Assembly (NCBI RefSeq): GCF_958298935.1
Contig: NC_084939.1
Span: 3,363,501-3,427,500, forward strand
Source of the DNA: Phragmites australis
Lineage: Eukaryota; Streptophyta; Magnoliopsida; Poales; Poaceae
DNA length: 64,000 bases
Reading direction: 5' to 3'
Made by a program: the position numbers and the translations under genes. The first letter of the stretch is position 1. Each line of letters starts with the position of its first letter. Below the pieces are notes generated by a model that worked only from the letters and a program-made list of their open reading frames with translations, did not search any database and was not told the origin of the DNA. Below are positions 26,120 to 39,230 of the stretch, in pieces.

Positions 26120-26777
26120 TTGGAAAACTGATTACTGTTTATGTACCAACTGTATGTATTTATATATGCTTTGTATGTGTAATATGTGTGTAACATGTTT
26201 GTATGCCCACACATGTTGTGTGGAGAGATGGATGGCGACATATAGTCACATAAAATGAAAATGGAAATGACGTCTTCTCTCAAGAAAAGGCGGAATGGTT
26301 GAGTAAACACATAACGCTCATGACGTTGAAACACAGGATGTAAGAAGAGCAAAGAAATGTACTCCTGATCGCCAATCTTTATTGTACCGTCAGTCTATGT
26401 GTGGACACATCTTAAACATTAGTGTTGATAGCACCTCTATATCTTAAATGTTTACAGCTAGAAACGATGTCATAGAGCTCCATCATGCTTTATATTAGTA
26501 TAGATACGTAAATAGTTTGGGAAATTTTAGTGCTAAGTTGTTTTGAAGCCAAACTTTATATTGAATAGCCTAGACGCCATATATAGGGCAGGTAAAGAAA
26601 GAAGGGAAGGCAACTCCATAGCATCCCAATTTTTTTCCAGTTCATAAGAACATAATTTAAAAAAAAAAATCAAGTTTGATATGTTTATGATTTTCTTAGC
26701 AGTCAATATTCCTTCCATAAATCCCTAGAAATAGCAAAAGGATTTGAAAATTGGAAAAGTAAAACTTGAAATATTTA
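26120..26777. other. 3' flank of the CYP51 gene
   Basis: There is no gene here. Parts (for example TTCTCTCAAGAAAAGG and AAGAAATGTACTCCT-like words) recur after the broken CYP51 copy at 47717-48000, so the original duplication included downstream DNA. Confidence 0.6.
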
Positions 26778-27492
26778 TGTCGTGGATGATCCTTGATAAT
26801 GAATCCGGGGTGTACCGGACGACATGCACATTGATCGGTGTTTCTTATGGTTGGATCGAATGGACACAAGAACACAGGGATTTATCCAGATTCAAACCTC
26901 TCGTGGGATAATAGCCCTGCGTCCTGTGTATTTTCTTAAGACTTTGATAAACTTGTTATTGAACCTCCTCTACAAACCGAGTCCTCCCCCATTTATATAA
27001 CAGAGGAAAAGGAGAGTATACAAACAGACCGTGCCAAGCACATTAGCAGACCTACTCCTAACGAAACAACAACTCATAGGCCATCATTATGAGGGCATGC
27101 ACACCCACCCCGCTCTGGTTGCCCTGCAGGCCCTGTCACATCCGTCAAACGTAGGCACGCTTGCCTGCGAGGCCTCCCATAGCATTAAATGTTAGGGGAT
27201 GGGTCACTCCAACCCTATGTCACCCACGACTATGCTCGCCGAGAGGTGGCGTCTGGGGAAGGAACAAACTTGAGTGGATAGTATTTAATGTGAATCGACT
27301 GGTTAGGTGAGTACCTGGCCTGCAACTAGCAGGGGCTGGTCGCAGGATTGCCTTCATCGACCAGGGGGTTAGTCACCTGAGCCCCGCCCTAGTCGCAGGG
27401 TGAAGTTGTGATCTCGTGGATATCAACCGTCAGCTGCCATTTAGCTGTGTGGGCTCGCCCTGTGGAGCACCCCCTTACCTATCACACCGATA
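26778..27492 (-). repeat. 3' LTR of the Tat element
   Basis: 715 bp, starting TGTCGTGGATGATCC and ending CACACCGATA, aligned throughout with the other LTR. Its last base pair is altered (TA for CA). Confidence 0.88.
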
Positions 27493-27698
27493 GTAACCAC
27501 CAAGCTCCATCATGGATGTGGTGGACTGAGTGGTACGCAGCAGTGGCTCATGGTCATTGTGTGTCTTGTGGTCGTGGTCGGTATGGCCGCACCACTTGGG
27601 CCCCAGGTGAGCACATGCTCGTTCTGGGAGTGGTTGCCAATGCGGCCCACTTTCATGGTCGACCCAGGAAACCGCATCTCGAGGGGAAGTTAAACATC

Positions 27699-27700
<2 letters not shown>

Positions 27701-27748
<48 letters not shown>
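27701..27748. repeat. (GA)24 microsatellite
   Basis: 24 uninterrupted GA repeats inside the Tat element, upstream of the antisense ORF. Confidence 0.95.
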
Positions 27749-27750
<2 letters not shown>

Positions 27751-27939
27751 ATGGGAGGGAGAAACGATTCCCTAAGCGCGGCCTTTTGAAATTCAAAAAG
27801 ACCAGATCATTCCGCAGCTGAGACACTGTGGTGGTCCTATAAATTGGAGCGCTGGGGATTCCAAAGAATCTTTTTATCATCTCCCTTAGCCTCCAAGCCT
27901 CTGCGCCCGGAGCCCTTGGTCTCCACCTCCGATCTTGCC

Positions 27940-30660
27940 ATGGAAGCATCTTCCTCTGTTGACCGATGGCACGCACTAGTAGTGAGCCCGCCTAACCAAG
28001 GTCCAAGTGAAATGTAGCGAGGCCTCAAGTAGTCACGATCGAGCTGGAGCAAGGAGTGGTTCTACCTCATGTCAGACAACTCCTTGGGCAACCTCCACGT
28101 GTTGAGCACGCTGGTGCAGGTTACCGATAATTAGGGGAGTGCCCCCTTGACAACTCCGGAACTACTGACTCTCACCAAGCGAATTGCCCAGCTCCGAGAG
28201 GCTGAGCTAACTAGGTCAGATGTCATTTGCGACTTCTTCAAGTGCCGGTTGTGCCCCTTACAGAGGCGAGCACTCCCAACATTCCTGTACACCGGGCCAT
28301 ACAACATCACTCGAGAGAGCTCCTCAGGTAATAATGTATTCGTTCCCCTTGGGTTTTTTTGCTAGGTGTGCAGCCTCTCACATATCCCCTATCATCTAGA
28401 TCTCACCGACGAGGTCGTCAACTCGCGGGTTCGATGCCTAATGTCGGCTGCCCCAAGGAAAGATGGTCCTCCGGCCAACGTCCTTCCGCTATGTGATCTT
28501 CCCCCCTTGAAGAGAGCATGGCTTAGGAAGGTAAGTTCAGCATTTCCAAAATTCTTGCCCCCAAGCCTTCTCCTGGGTTAGGGTTTCATGGCTTGCATCA
28601 TTGCAGGGTCTTCCCGAGGTCGACATCCTGCATCCAATAATTAACGAGGTCATAGAGGTCTTCAAGGCTGCCTTTGGGAGAGAGGCACGCCGAGACATCC
28701 ATTATGGCATCCACTCGATCTCCGCCTTGCCAGACACTGGCCTAGCCGACAGCCAACCAGGTCACAATACCAACCCATCTGATCGTGGTGACGACCAAGT
28801 TGCTTGGCGTCAACCACCGACCACTGGTGGAGGTCCTGCGAGCGGCGCCGGCCAGCAAAGGGGTGACTAGACTCGCACCAAACCAACTAAGGGTACCCAG
28901 GATGATGTTTACCAAGCCTCTAGGCAATGGGGGAAGAGAACGGCGGTGGATCCGGTCTCCCCCGAGACTTCGAAATGTGCCTGCAAGACCCCCACTTTGC
29001 CTATACTTAGTGGCTTCATGAGGACGAGACTTGTGCTCACCACTCTGATCATGCAGTAAGCTCTCTGGCTAGACGTAGACATTCCGAGTTGTTTCATTGA
29101 CTCCACAACTTGCTCGTCTTTGTAGGTCCTCGATCCCTACAATGACTTCGCCCGCCACTTCTCTTCTGCCACCGCAGCAAGATGCCTCAGCCCCTGAGAT
29201 AGCTGCAACTCCAATACCGAGATTGTTTGCCATGGCCTCCGTAGATACAGAGCCATCCTCAGCGCTCGTAGCGCCTTCTCCTGCCTTGGACCCACTCTCC
29301 CTGGTCGCCAGCCTCTCTACCTCCATCAGCAAACTGATCACGAATAAGGAGGTGGCAGACTGTAGATGCACCGAGCTGGAGAAGCTGGTGGCCGATGAGA
29401 AGGAGACGAGGCATGCACTCCAGCAGGAGAATGCCGCACTCGCTGCCCGATGCTCCAAGCAGTTAGAGGCCGAGCGGATGACCTGCGGCTTTCTAAAGGA
29501 TGCCTTCCTAGCGATGCGGGGCCCCTGAGGAGCATCGACCTGGAAGTCATCGGGTCCAAAGAAGAGAATGTGTAGGGCTGGGCCTACGCCATCCGCATCT
29601 TGGCAGAGAAGTTCACCCAACCCCCGGGCATCTGGGCAACAAGGACCACGAATGATGATGCAAAGGTGGTGAAAGCCGCGGGAGGGTACGGTCTCTAGTG
29701 CTACCGCTGCCACGATGCTAACTTCAACCACGAGGTTGTTTGGGAGGGGGTCATGACTGCCGGTCACGAAGCTGAGGCGAGGCTACATGCAGAGTGCTAA
29801 GGGTCGGTGGAGTTTGTAGGGTCTCTCTTTCGGGTGGTGACCACCGAAGAATAAACACCACTCTATACCTTAGGCTTAGCATATTTGAATGAAGTTTTTC
29901 ATTTTTTTTATGGGCATGTGACGCTGTTGTGGTCGTAGAGCTTCTGTGTCGGTTGGCCCTCTTGTTCGCTCTGCACCCCCGACGACCCTCATCGACGACC
30001 CTAGCAATCAGCATAGTCAAGAAGTGGTGGTTGAGTGTGAAGTTAGGTTCACGGTCGACCGAGAGACCTTGCAGAGTGATCTTCAAGGTGCACCAGCCTT
30101 GCCATAGGCTAAGCCACGTGTAGTCTCAGCCTAGCCAAGTAAGACTCGACCAGCTAACTCCTGCATATTTTGTGACCTATTTTCTTTGACCAGCTTGTCG
30201 GGAGGAACTGCTGACGGTGCAAGGGGACCTAGAGTGGATGATGAGGGAGAAATACTAGTGGCAGGTGTATTTCTACGACCACATTAGTCAAATGTTTCCC
30301 CCCTTCGACTCGCTGCTTTGGTCCGCTGGCGTTCAAGTTCGCCCAACTCCCGAGGTCTCCCTGGCCGGTCATATCGGCTGCCTTTTGGTGGCCTCCGAGG
30401 AGGCAGGTGGACTCGGCTAGAGGCTTCGCAAGACCATTGGAGACCACCTATTTGAGGTTGGAGTCTACGGTGCCTGCCTTGCCCTTGCCTACATCGACGA
30501 GCACTTCCCTGACCTCGATCTTGCTCCGGCAGTCTCTGCAGGCTTCACCGGCACTCAGAAGACCACGCAGGAGCTTAGTGACCATGCAGACTCATTCCTA
30601 TATCCAGCTCGCTCTCTCCTTTGGTTCGTCCGGTTCGAACCGCTGAGAAGAGTCTTTGGA
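27940..30660 (+). pseudogene. Antisense extra ORF of the Tat element
   Basis: This region runs opposite to gag-pol, between the end of pol and the 3' LTR. It starts MEASSSVDRWHALVVS and is broken by a stop after 25 codons. Further pieces follow: 28147-28365 (an SDVICDFFKCRLCPLQ segment, then PTFLYTGPYNITRES), 28366-28870, and a coiled-coil-like piece at 29097-29528 (ELEKLVADEKETRHALQQEN). A last piece ends near 30660 (LALAYIDEHFPDLDLAP). The pattern fits the plant putative gypsy-type transposon proteins known as extra ORFs of Tat elements; their role is not known. It ends tail to tail with integrase. Confidence 0.6.
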
Positions 30661-31269
30661 TCCTAGGGTTGTTGAACAAAATTGTTAGAACCAGCCCTTG
30701 GGCATTACCCGGGCGATCAATTTATAACTCAAGGACTTGTTTCTAAAATTGTTTTCCTATGCTCATGTGATGAATAGGTTCTGATTCCTTGTTACTTCTA
30801 GAAGGGGACAAGATTTTCCATACCACTCGCTAGTTAGCTTTGTGGTGCCTAGGACAGCTTTTAGCATGACAAGCCCTTCAATGGCGACCAGTGCTCGACC
30901 CGAAGTAGGACTTGCGACCACTTGATCATTTTTCTTCAGCCACCCACATCCTTGACATTGCACGAGCGGCAATTTTCTTTCCCCCCTAAGCGACTGGGTA
31001 CTCACCAAATGCGTGAATAGGCCAAATATACTAAGAGCATAAAAAAGGAACGCAAAACCTACATCCCTCTAGCCCTTGACCATCTGGTCAGTCGCAAAAG
31101 CTGCCAACTAGGCAATCTAACCTTTGAATTGGAAAAACTTACAAGCCGTGGGTAGATCGCTCTTATCCAGGAGATCCTGCAAAACAAAGAAATTGGGCTT
31201 ATACTCGAGCAGCCTTACACATAGAACTTACGCAACTAGTTTATGTTACATGAATTGTGTAATTCCCGG

Positions 31270-34200
31270 CCATCCTCCATGGCTAGTTTAACCGCACCAG
31301 GTCGGGTGACCTCGACCACTATGTAGGGTCCCTCCCACTTGGGGAGAGCTTGTTTCGGCCTACCTTATTCTGGATTTTCCTTAGCATGAGGTCACCTACA
31401 ACCAGGGTTCGCTCCAATGCCCTGCGGTCATGGTAAAACTTTGCTTGTATCAAGCTACTCGAATTAGAGCGCGATCGTGGAACTCTTCGATCAGGTTTAT
31501 GTCATCCTTCTGTCGAGCCACCTGGCCTTTGTCTGAGTAGCTGGTTACTCTAGGAGATTGGAGGGTGATCTCGGAGGGGAGCATTGCTTTAGCGCCAAAA
31601 ATCAGAAAGAATGGAGTTTTGGCCGTGGCTCTATTGGGGGTCGTTCACAGCGATCAGAGTACTGTGGGGAGTTCATCCACCTAACGTCTCAAGTAGCTCT
31701 GAAGCCGATCAAAGACTCGGGTTTTGACCTCTTGCAGTATTAACCCATTTGCCCTTTTGACCTGACCATTGCTCTGGGCTATGCCACAAACACGTAGCAT
31801 ACTTTGGTCCAGATCTCTTTGCAATGGTCTTTAAAAGCGCTACTGATGAACTGAGTTCCATTGTCTGTAATTATATGGTTTGGAATACCAACCCGCACTA
31901 CCAGCCCTCGTATGAACTTAATCGTTTATGCGGCAGTGATCCTCCTAACCAGCTCAGCCTCAATCCACTTAGTGAATTTATCGACTGCCACGAACAGGAG
32001 TTAGAAACAGCAAACGGGCTTTAGGGAATGGTCCCAAACAGCTAAAGGCTAAAAGAGTGGTATGGTTTGCAGTGCTTGGGCTGGTAGGTTGGTCTCTCGT
32101 CCATGGTATGGACACAGCTCGCACCATTTCACTAGCTTGCAAGCATCCTAGAGGGCCATGGGCCAATAGAATCCTTGCCAAAACTCTTTTTCCACTAGAG
32201 TGCGGTATAAAGCGTGGCTACCACATATGCCTTCGTGGATATCAGAGAACAAAGCGCTCCCCTCTTCTTGAGTGATGCATTTCAGTAAAAGACCACTGCT
32301 CCCCCTACGATAGAGGCATCCATCTACTAGGGAGTATCTATGGGCTTGGGCCTTGTTTGATGACGCATCATCATCAGGGAACACTCGATTCTAAAGGTAT
32401 GCTAAGATCTGATTCATCCAGATCGTACCCAAATCAACCTAGGCAACCACAATATTACCACCTGAGGACTGCACCAAGGGAGGTATTGCCTCCAAAGGTG
32501 TTACCTTGGGTGCTCCGAATCTGAGCAGAGTGTCCCCTTCACCTTGGCTCGAGACCTAGGAGGATGGTTGTGTGAGTTTTTCTTCAAAGACTCCGATCGG
32601 GACAGATGCGCGAGAAGAAGCTAGACTGGCTAGCTCATCGGCGAGGAAGTTATCCCTGCACAGGACATGCTTAACCTCAAAATTGATAAAGTGTTGATCC
32701 AGCCTTCTCACTTTAGCGAGGTACGCCACCATTGTCGGGTCAAAGCACTGAAACTCCTACTGCACTAGGTTTACGACTAGTAGCGAGTCTCCTTTCGCTA
32801 GCAGGTCTTTTATACCAAGTGTGGAGGCTGCTCTCATTCCGGACAGGAGGCCCTCATATTCTGCAATATTGTTAGTGGTAGAAAAACATAATTGAACTAC
32901 ATACCTGAGGGTGTCGCCAGTCGGGGAGGTCAGGACCACTCCAACCCCGCTCCCTTCAGCGTGAACGACCCGTCAAAGTGCATGGTCCAGTGCTCTTCCG
33001 CCTCTGGTCGTTGTACCTGCTTGGGCTCAATGGACAACCACTCAGCCACAAAATCGACCAGCTCCTGGGACTTGATAGTTGTTCGATGGACGAATTGAAT
33101 ATTGAACTCCCCGAGCTCCATTTCCCACTTTAATATTCTCCTTGCTCCATCCCTGTTCTAGAGGATTTCTCTAATCGGGAGCGAGGAGACTACCTTAATT
33201 TTGTGGGCTTGAAAGTAGTGCCTGAGTTTACAAGAGGTCATCAGCATGGCGTCCAACAACTTTTGGGCCTGTGGGTACCGAGACTTTGCGTCATGCAGGA
33301 CTTTGCTGATGTAGTAGACTAGGCACTGAAGACCTTCCCGCTCGACGATCAGAACTACGCTCGCGACCTGTGGGGTAGCTGCCACATAGAGCAAGAGCTC
33401 CTCATCTGGTCAACGGGCGGTTAGTATAGGAGGGGAAGAGAGGTACCTTTTGAGATTTTGAAAAGCCGCCTCTGCTTCTGGTGTCCACAAGAAGTGGTCA
33501 CTTTTCTTCAACAGCTTGAAGAGCGGTAGCCTCTTTTCTCCCATCCTCTCGAGATGAACCTGCTCAAAGCCACCACACACCATGTCAGTTTCTGGACTTC
33601 CTTTAACCTGGTCAACGATCTCATATGGTCCATGGCTCTGATCTTATCAGGGTATGCTTCTATTCCCCGATGGGACTCCAAATGTGCACTTCTCCAAGTG
33701 CACTTCTCCAGGTTCAGCTTCATGCGGTACTTCCGAAGGTTGTCAAATGTCTCTTGGAGGTCCGCGACCAGGTCGTATTTGGTCCTACTATTCACTACTA
33801 CAACATCAACATACGCCTCGATATTTCTACCAAGTTGTGGTTGAAGATTTAACTGAATGCATTGCTGGTAAGTGGCACCGGTGTTTTTCAGACCAAAAGG
33901 CATCTTTAGATAGAAAAAGACCTCAAAGGACGTTACAGAGGCAGTTTTATCCTCATCTACCATATACCTGCTAATCTGATGGTACCCTGAACGGGCGTCT
34001 AAGAAGCTTAGCAGATCGATAACAGCAGTCGAGTTGACCAGTTGGTCGATCCGGGGTAGAGGGAAGAGACCTTTTGGGCATGCCTTGTTGAGGTCGGTGA
34101 AGACGACACACATCCTCCACTTACCATTGGGTGTTCAGACAATGATAGGGTTGGTCAGCCATTCAGGTTACTGCACCTCTAGGATGAAGCTTGCTTCCAG

Positions 34201-34940
34201 GAGCTTGTCGATATCCTCACGAACGCTTCCTTTCTGTCAGATCCGATTCGACATGACTTTTGCTTTACCGGTCGCTCATCTGGTCATACTGATAACTTGT
34301 ACTTGGTCACCTCCCTAGGGACCCCAGGCGTATCAAACGGACTCCAAGAAAAGGTGTTTGCGTTCGCTGAACCATTCTGGACGAGTCAGCGTCGTCAGAC
34401 GCACAGCCTTGAGCCGGTCGTCAGGATTGACGATGATGTGGACCTTCTCTGGGTGGTCGTTGGGCCTGATGCTCTCGGGCTTTGACCTAGGAGTCAACTC
34501 GACCATGTCAAGGCTCCTCTTGTCGCAGTGCATGGCCGTCTTTGGGTTGCCCATAATGGTGATGGCTCCCTTCGAACCAGGGATCTTGATTATCTGGTAT
34601 GCAAAGTGAGCGATGGCCATAAACTGGGCCATCGCAGGTTGCCCTAGGATCACGTTATATGTAGTCCCAAAGTCCGCCACATCGAGTAGGACCCTCTCGG
34701 TCCTGAAGTTGTTCGACAAACCAAAGGTAACGGGCAGCTTGATCTGCCCCCAACGGCTTGGCCGAAGAGCCAGGAGTGATCCCAAAGAAGGGAGGATATG
34801 GTCCTTGGGATCTTGAGGGCGTCTAGCACATCGGTGAAGAGGAGGTTGATGGAGCTCCCCCCATCGACCAGCACGCGTCCCATCCAGATACCATTAGCCA
34901 GGCAGACCTGGCATAGTTGTGCACACTTCACGGACAACCG
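31270..34940 (-). pseudogene. Tat element pol: protease, RT, two RNase H domains, integrase
   Basis: The order on the minus strand is as follows. Protease (about 34940-34330): VLVDGGSSINLLF with DGGS in place of DTGS, as usual in this lineage. Reverse transcriptase (34113-33508): TDLNKACPKG, LDARSGYHQI, MPFGLKNTGATYQ; the YVDD box is changed to YVDV (33802-33813). RNase H (33394-33158): YYISKVLHDAKSRYP. Second RNase H (about 33020-32757): HFDGSFTLKGAG, then a YEGL motif and GDS. Integrase: zinc-binding segment HEGICGSH and CELC (32384-32080), then a core reading through about 31270 with KFTKWIEAEP-like and TDNGTQF-like words. Frameshifts and stops separate the pieces, so no enzyme can be made. 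Confidence 0.85.
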
Positions 34941-34989
34941 ACTTGTATTCCATATTTGAAGAATATGTCACGGCTCCTCTAAAGATATG

Positions 34990-36260
34990 GTGGGCCATGT
35001 GCTCGACCTGCTGGAAACCCAGAGCTGACAGGTCAGGATTGGCCCCGTTTTCCCCATCATTGTCGTGCCCGGGTTTACAGTCGTTCAACCATTCCGCCAG
35101 GTCATGTGCATCGGTGTGGTGAATCAGGCAGTAGCCTCTGCCCTCTTACCATCATTCTTCTCGAAGCGTCGGCGTGGCTGGCCGGCCTACTCAACCACCA
35201 TGACATCGACTGGTTGGCCTTGTGCTTGCTCCACTTTTTCTTCTTCCGGTCGGCCCCTTTGGAAGGGGTGGCCTGGTCGGAGGTCGATTGCTTCTTCACG
35301 CCGATCTAGCGCTCTCTAGCCTCAGTGGTGTGGGCACACTTGTCCACGAGCTCAAAGAGCTTGGTGGTGCCCCAGACCTCTTTGGTGGCCAGCTTCTCGA
35401 CCATCTTCTGGTCTCTAACCCCCCCCCCCTCCAAAACGCGATGACCACGAACTTGCCCGTGATCTTCGGAATAGTATTTCGGCATTCGATGAAATGTCAA
35501 ATGTAATCTCGTAGTGAACCTAAGTTGACTGTCCTGACGCAGTAGGGATCCCCGTGTACTCCATGCGACCGAGGGAGCAAATGTTTTCTACCACTGCGGG
35601 GTCCACTGGGAACCCTATTGACCGCACTGTGGCCACCCCCTATGATGGACGGGGCGGCTGCTACCTCGGTCTGGCGCCAGGCGGTCTCTACCAAGAGGGC
35701 AAGGTCGTGTAACCTTGGTGCTACCGGAGAATTCTTTAGTACCACCACCGGCGGGTGGCTAAGAAGCACCTGTGTAGTCTGCAAGTTCTGTGCGGGGGTC
35801 ATGGCCTCGTAGTCAAGCCACTGAGCACGAAGCGGCAAGACATCACGAGGGGAGCCTCCGCTGCTCATGTTCTGCATACGACACAAGTCTGCAGCGTGTC
35901 GTGAAGGCCTTGAAGACGATGCCGCTAAGGGCACAACCCCAGGCGGGCGCTCCTTCAGGTTGTGTTGTAGTCGCTAGGGCAGTATAGGACCACCTCCGTG
36001 CCTTGCACCGGACTGGTTTCCCTCTTGGCCAATGGCCAGGGCTCACCTCTGCTACTCGAGAAACAAGCATCTCTGCTGCCCGGTTGCATGGTCCGTCATG
36101 CAGACTTCACGTTCGGTCTCTGAATCACCAGACTCTGTCACGGTGTCCTATGCTTGGAGCACATTGGGCTCGTCTGGGTTGTACCCCATGATGAAAACCT
36201 CATGATAGCCGAGGTCCTCAAAACAGGACGCTCCGGTCGTCGCAGATCTAGACATGGGTA
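34990..36260 (-). pseudogene. Tat element gag, decayed
   Basis: Recognisable pieces on the minus strand are HGVHGDPYCVRTVNLGSLRDYI, shown here only in part as NLGSLRDYI, then VRDQKMVEKLATKEVW, a KLFELVDKCAHT segment and a lysine-rich KKKKWSKHK tail (35497-35102). These fit the capsid and nucleocapsid regions of Tat gag proteins. Stops break it in many places. Confidence 0.65.
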
Positions 36261-36327
36261 GCCCAACCATGGTTTTGAAGCTTGAAGAAACGTGAAAAAA
36301 AATGCACCCCTACCTGATGCGCAAACT

Positions 36328-37038
36328 ATCAAGGGATGATCCCTAACAATGAATTAAGGGTGTACCGAATGATATAAGCGTTGATTGGCATTTCTTGTGG
36401 TCGAATCGAATGGACACAAGAACACATGGATTTATCCAGGTTCAGACCTCCCGTGGGATAATAGCTCTATATCCTATGTATTTTCTTATGGATTGGATTA
36501 ACTTTTTATCAAACCTCCTCTACAAACCAGATCCTCCCCCTTTATATAATAGGAGAAAAGGAGAGCATACAAGCAGACCGTGCGAAGCACAGTAGAAAAC
36601 CTACTCCTAACAAAGCCAACAACTCCTAGGCCATAATTATGGGGGCATGCACACCCATCCCGATCTAGTCACCCTATAAGCCCTGTCACGTCCATCAAAC
36701 GCAGGCACACTTGTCTGTGAGACCGTCCCATAGAATTAAATGCTATGGGACTGGTCACCCTAACCCTACGTCACCCACAACCATGCTCGCCGAAAGGTGG
36801 CACCTGGGGAAGGAACAAACTTTAGTGTATAGCATTTAATGTGATTCAACTGGTCAGATGAGTACCTGGCCTGCAATCAGCTGGTCGCAAGATTACCTTC
36901 ATCTACTAGGGGGCTGGTCGCCTGAGCCCTGCCCTAGTCACGGGGTGAAGTTGTGATATCGTGGATATCAACCGTCGGCTGCCATTTAGCTACGTGGGGC
37001 CCGCCTTGTGGTGCACCCCCTTAGCTATCACACCGACA
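36328..37038 (-). repeat. 5' LTR of the Tat element
   Basis: 711 bp, ending CACACCGACA at 37038 next to the ATTTA duplication. The inner end is placed by alignment with the other LTR. The sequence just inside it on the minus strand (TTTGCGCATCAGGTAGGGG) looks like a decayed Tat primer binding region. Confidence 0.85.
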
Positions 37039-37043
37039 ATTTA

Positions 37044-38560
37044 TTTGTACTCAAATATATTGATTCGTTCTTAATAATATGGTATTTCCCAAAGTTTATT
37101 TTCGCCATATTTTTCCAAAATCAATTGCATTCCATGGAACATAAAAGATTTTTAAAATTTTTTGTTGTTCTTTGTGTTGAGTCAAGTTTCTTAGGCTGAG
37201 TTGGCTAGCACCATGGCTAGTGGGCTAGCTAACCCAGGCCGACTGCTCCCTTCTTTAAAATTATTGGAAGGAATATCGCTTCCAGGGCTAGCCCTAGGGT
37301 AGGGCGGTCGGGGTGACCGACCCAGGCCATCGAAATCCAGGGGGCCCCCAACCAGGTATGCATATGTATTTGCCTGTCCTACTACCAACCAATCTAGCCC
37401 AAGTCTATATGCTGCACGGCCTGCTAACAAGTAGCAACCAAGCCCAAGTGAGTCTCCAAATCTACAAATAGCTTAAGACCCAATGTTACGTTACCTAGTA
37501 ACCTAACCCAGCCAAACCATGGATGATGGATCATTTCCAAATTAACGAAGCATCATGCGCAAGCCTAATCATGTGGTACTGCAGTCATGCCATCGTCGAC
37601 CCCAGTCAAACGGATCCCAATTCCCAGAAGCAGCAGCGATCACGATCATCACATGTTCCCCTCCCCTCCTCTCGACCTCTTCGTGTCTCCATCCAAAATG
37701 ACGCATCTGCATCAGCTCTCCTAATCCTCCTCCTCTCGAAGCTCAAGATCGATCGTCCAAAATTGACGAAGGCCTAATCCCCAACCTCGATCGTGGTAAG
37801 TCATTGTTCGCTCATTCCCCTCCCCTCTTCTCCTCATGATCGCCAGCAGGCATGGTCCCCATACTTAATCGAATCAAGGGCTAATCCCCAACCTGGTGAT
37901 TTTGTTTATTTGATTTAATTCTTTTACAGTTTTGCACTAATTATCAATTGTTGATGACTTTTTTATTTGAATTTTTAGTACTGTTTGTACCCAATTACCA
38001 TTGTGTAATAACATGGCATCTAGAAAGCATGTATCTAGCAGGGAAAAGATGAAAGAAATAAAAAAAAATGTGTTCATAGAGTCACAGAAATGAGACTTTG
38101 GCCAAAAAATAATAATACCTAAAATATTGTATTTGTAATTGATATATAAATATTTCGATGTTTATATTTAATAGGACTCCTATTTTAGATTCGCCTTAGA
38201 TCACCAAAATCTTAGAATCACCCTGGTCGCTTCCCTCCTATCACATTTCTTTCTTTGTGTGGAGTCTCTCTGACTTGAGCCTAGATCCCTTCTCTTTGTT
38301 TCTTGGCACAAGTGAGACTGTGTCCAATGGTTTTCCTTCAGGGGCTAAAATCCCTTCACGACGGGATTTTCATTCCCTTCAGCGCTCCAACGGATTCCCT
38401 TCACGGTTCCCGTCGCGAAGGGATTTTCAGAGTCATTCCCTCCAGCCCGGGATTCTCTCTTCTTTCCCTTCACGATTCCCCTCGAAGGGAAGCTGTTGAA
38501 GATGAGAGGAAATAAAGGAAATGAAAATGAAGAAAAGAATCAAAAAGAAGACGAAATGAA
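37044..38560. other. Decayed DNA-transposon material
   Basis: A leader-like segment with a donor GTG|GTAAGT at about 37797 is followed at 38013 by MASRKHVSSREKMKEIKK and a stop. This resembles the start of TTF-type zinc finger (hAT-related) proteins. At 38330-38500 a run of AAATCCCTTC/GAAGGGATTTT words in both orientations looks like a MITE fragment. I see no intact gene. Confidence 0.4.
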
Positions 38561-38567
38561 GGAAATA

Positions 38568-39045
38568 TTGTTAGGGACAGTCCGAGCTGCCCAAACCTCA
38601 CCCGGCCCCGTCCCATATAACACACCTTTATGTCTTCCTCCGCATAATGTGTAGTTCCCATAGTTCCCAAAATCCGTCTCTCTCACCGACAGGCCAGAAG
38701 CGCCAATAATGTTCTCACACACACGATGCGCCATCATATCGCATGTGTGAGAACAGGCCAAAGTTCTGTGCGACAGATGTGGGCTCCAGTGCGGCAACAG
38801 AACAAAGCACTGTGCGGCAACAGGTTGCAGCAATAGGCTACAGGCGATGACTATGCAGCAATAGGCAACCGCGAAAGCAAATAGATGAAAGTGTTGTAAC
38901 CCTCTCGGTCGCTCTACGTGTTAATATATAGGCTAGAAGAGTCCTAACCGTGGCACATCCAATCAACAGAAGAAGAATTCAGTAATAGCCCAACTGAAAT
39001 CAGTTTGAACTCAGATAAAAATTTATCCCTAAATCCCTAATAGAT
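38568..39045. repeat. Possible solo LTR
   Basis: The stretch begins TGTTAGGGACAG and ends near TCCCTAATA, an inverted pair like that of LTR ends. It contains a palindromic stem (38711-38721 with 38744-38754). No primer binding site or coding domain adjoins it. Confidence 0.3.
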
Positions 39046-39230
39046 TACACTTTGAATCATGCATCCAATTCTATCTTTAACCCATTCAAACCGATCCCAA
39101 TAGACACCATTCATAATACAGTCTTTAACATCACACATGTCGTCATTGGCGTCCTTGCCGATGTGCCCTGCTCGCTTAGAGAAGCATAGGTAGGGAAGCA
39201 CCGTGGTCCGTGCCTTTTCTCCAACCTTCA

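Larger units (their letters stand above)
26778..37038 (-). mobile_element. Tat-lineage Ty3/gypsy retrotransposon, 10.3 kb
   Basis: Left LTR 26778-27492, right LTR 36328-37038, and a perfect 5-bp target duplication ATTTA (26773-26777 and 37039-37043). Read on the minus strand, the order is LTR, gag, protease, reverse transcriptase, RNase H, a second RNase H, integrase, then a region with an extra gene on the opposite strand, LTR. The second RNase H and the antisense extra ORF are traits of the Tat lineage (Grande, RIRE2, Ogre). Many stops, frameshifts and LTR differences show that it is old and inactive. Confidence 0.9.

Noticed and set aside
27700..27980. Serine-leucine-rich open frame on the minus strand
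   Set aside because: It is a translation of the (GA)24 microsatellite.
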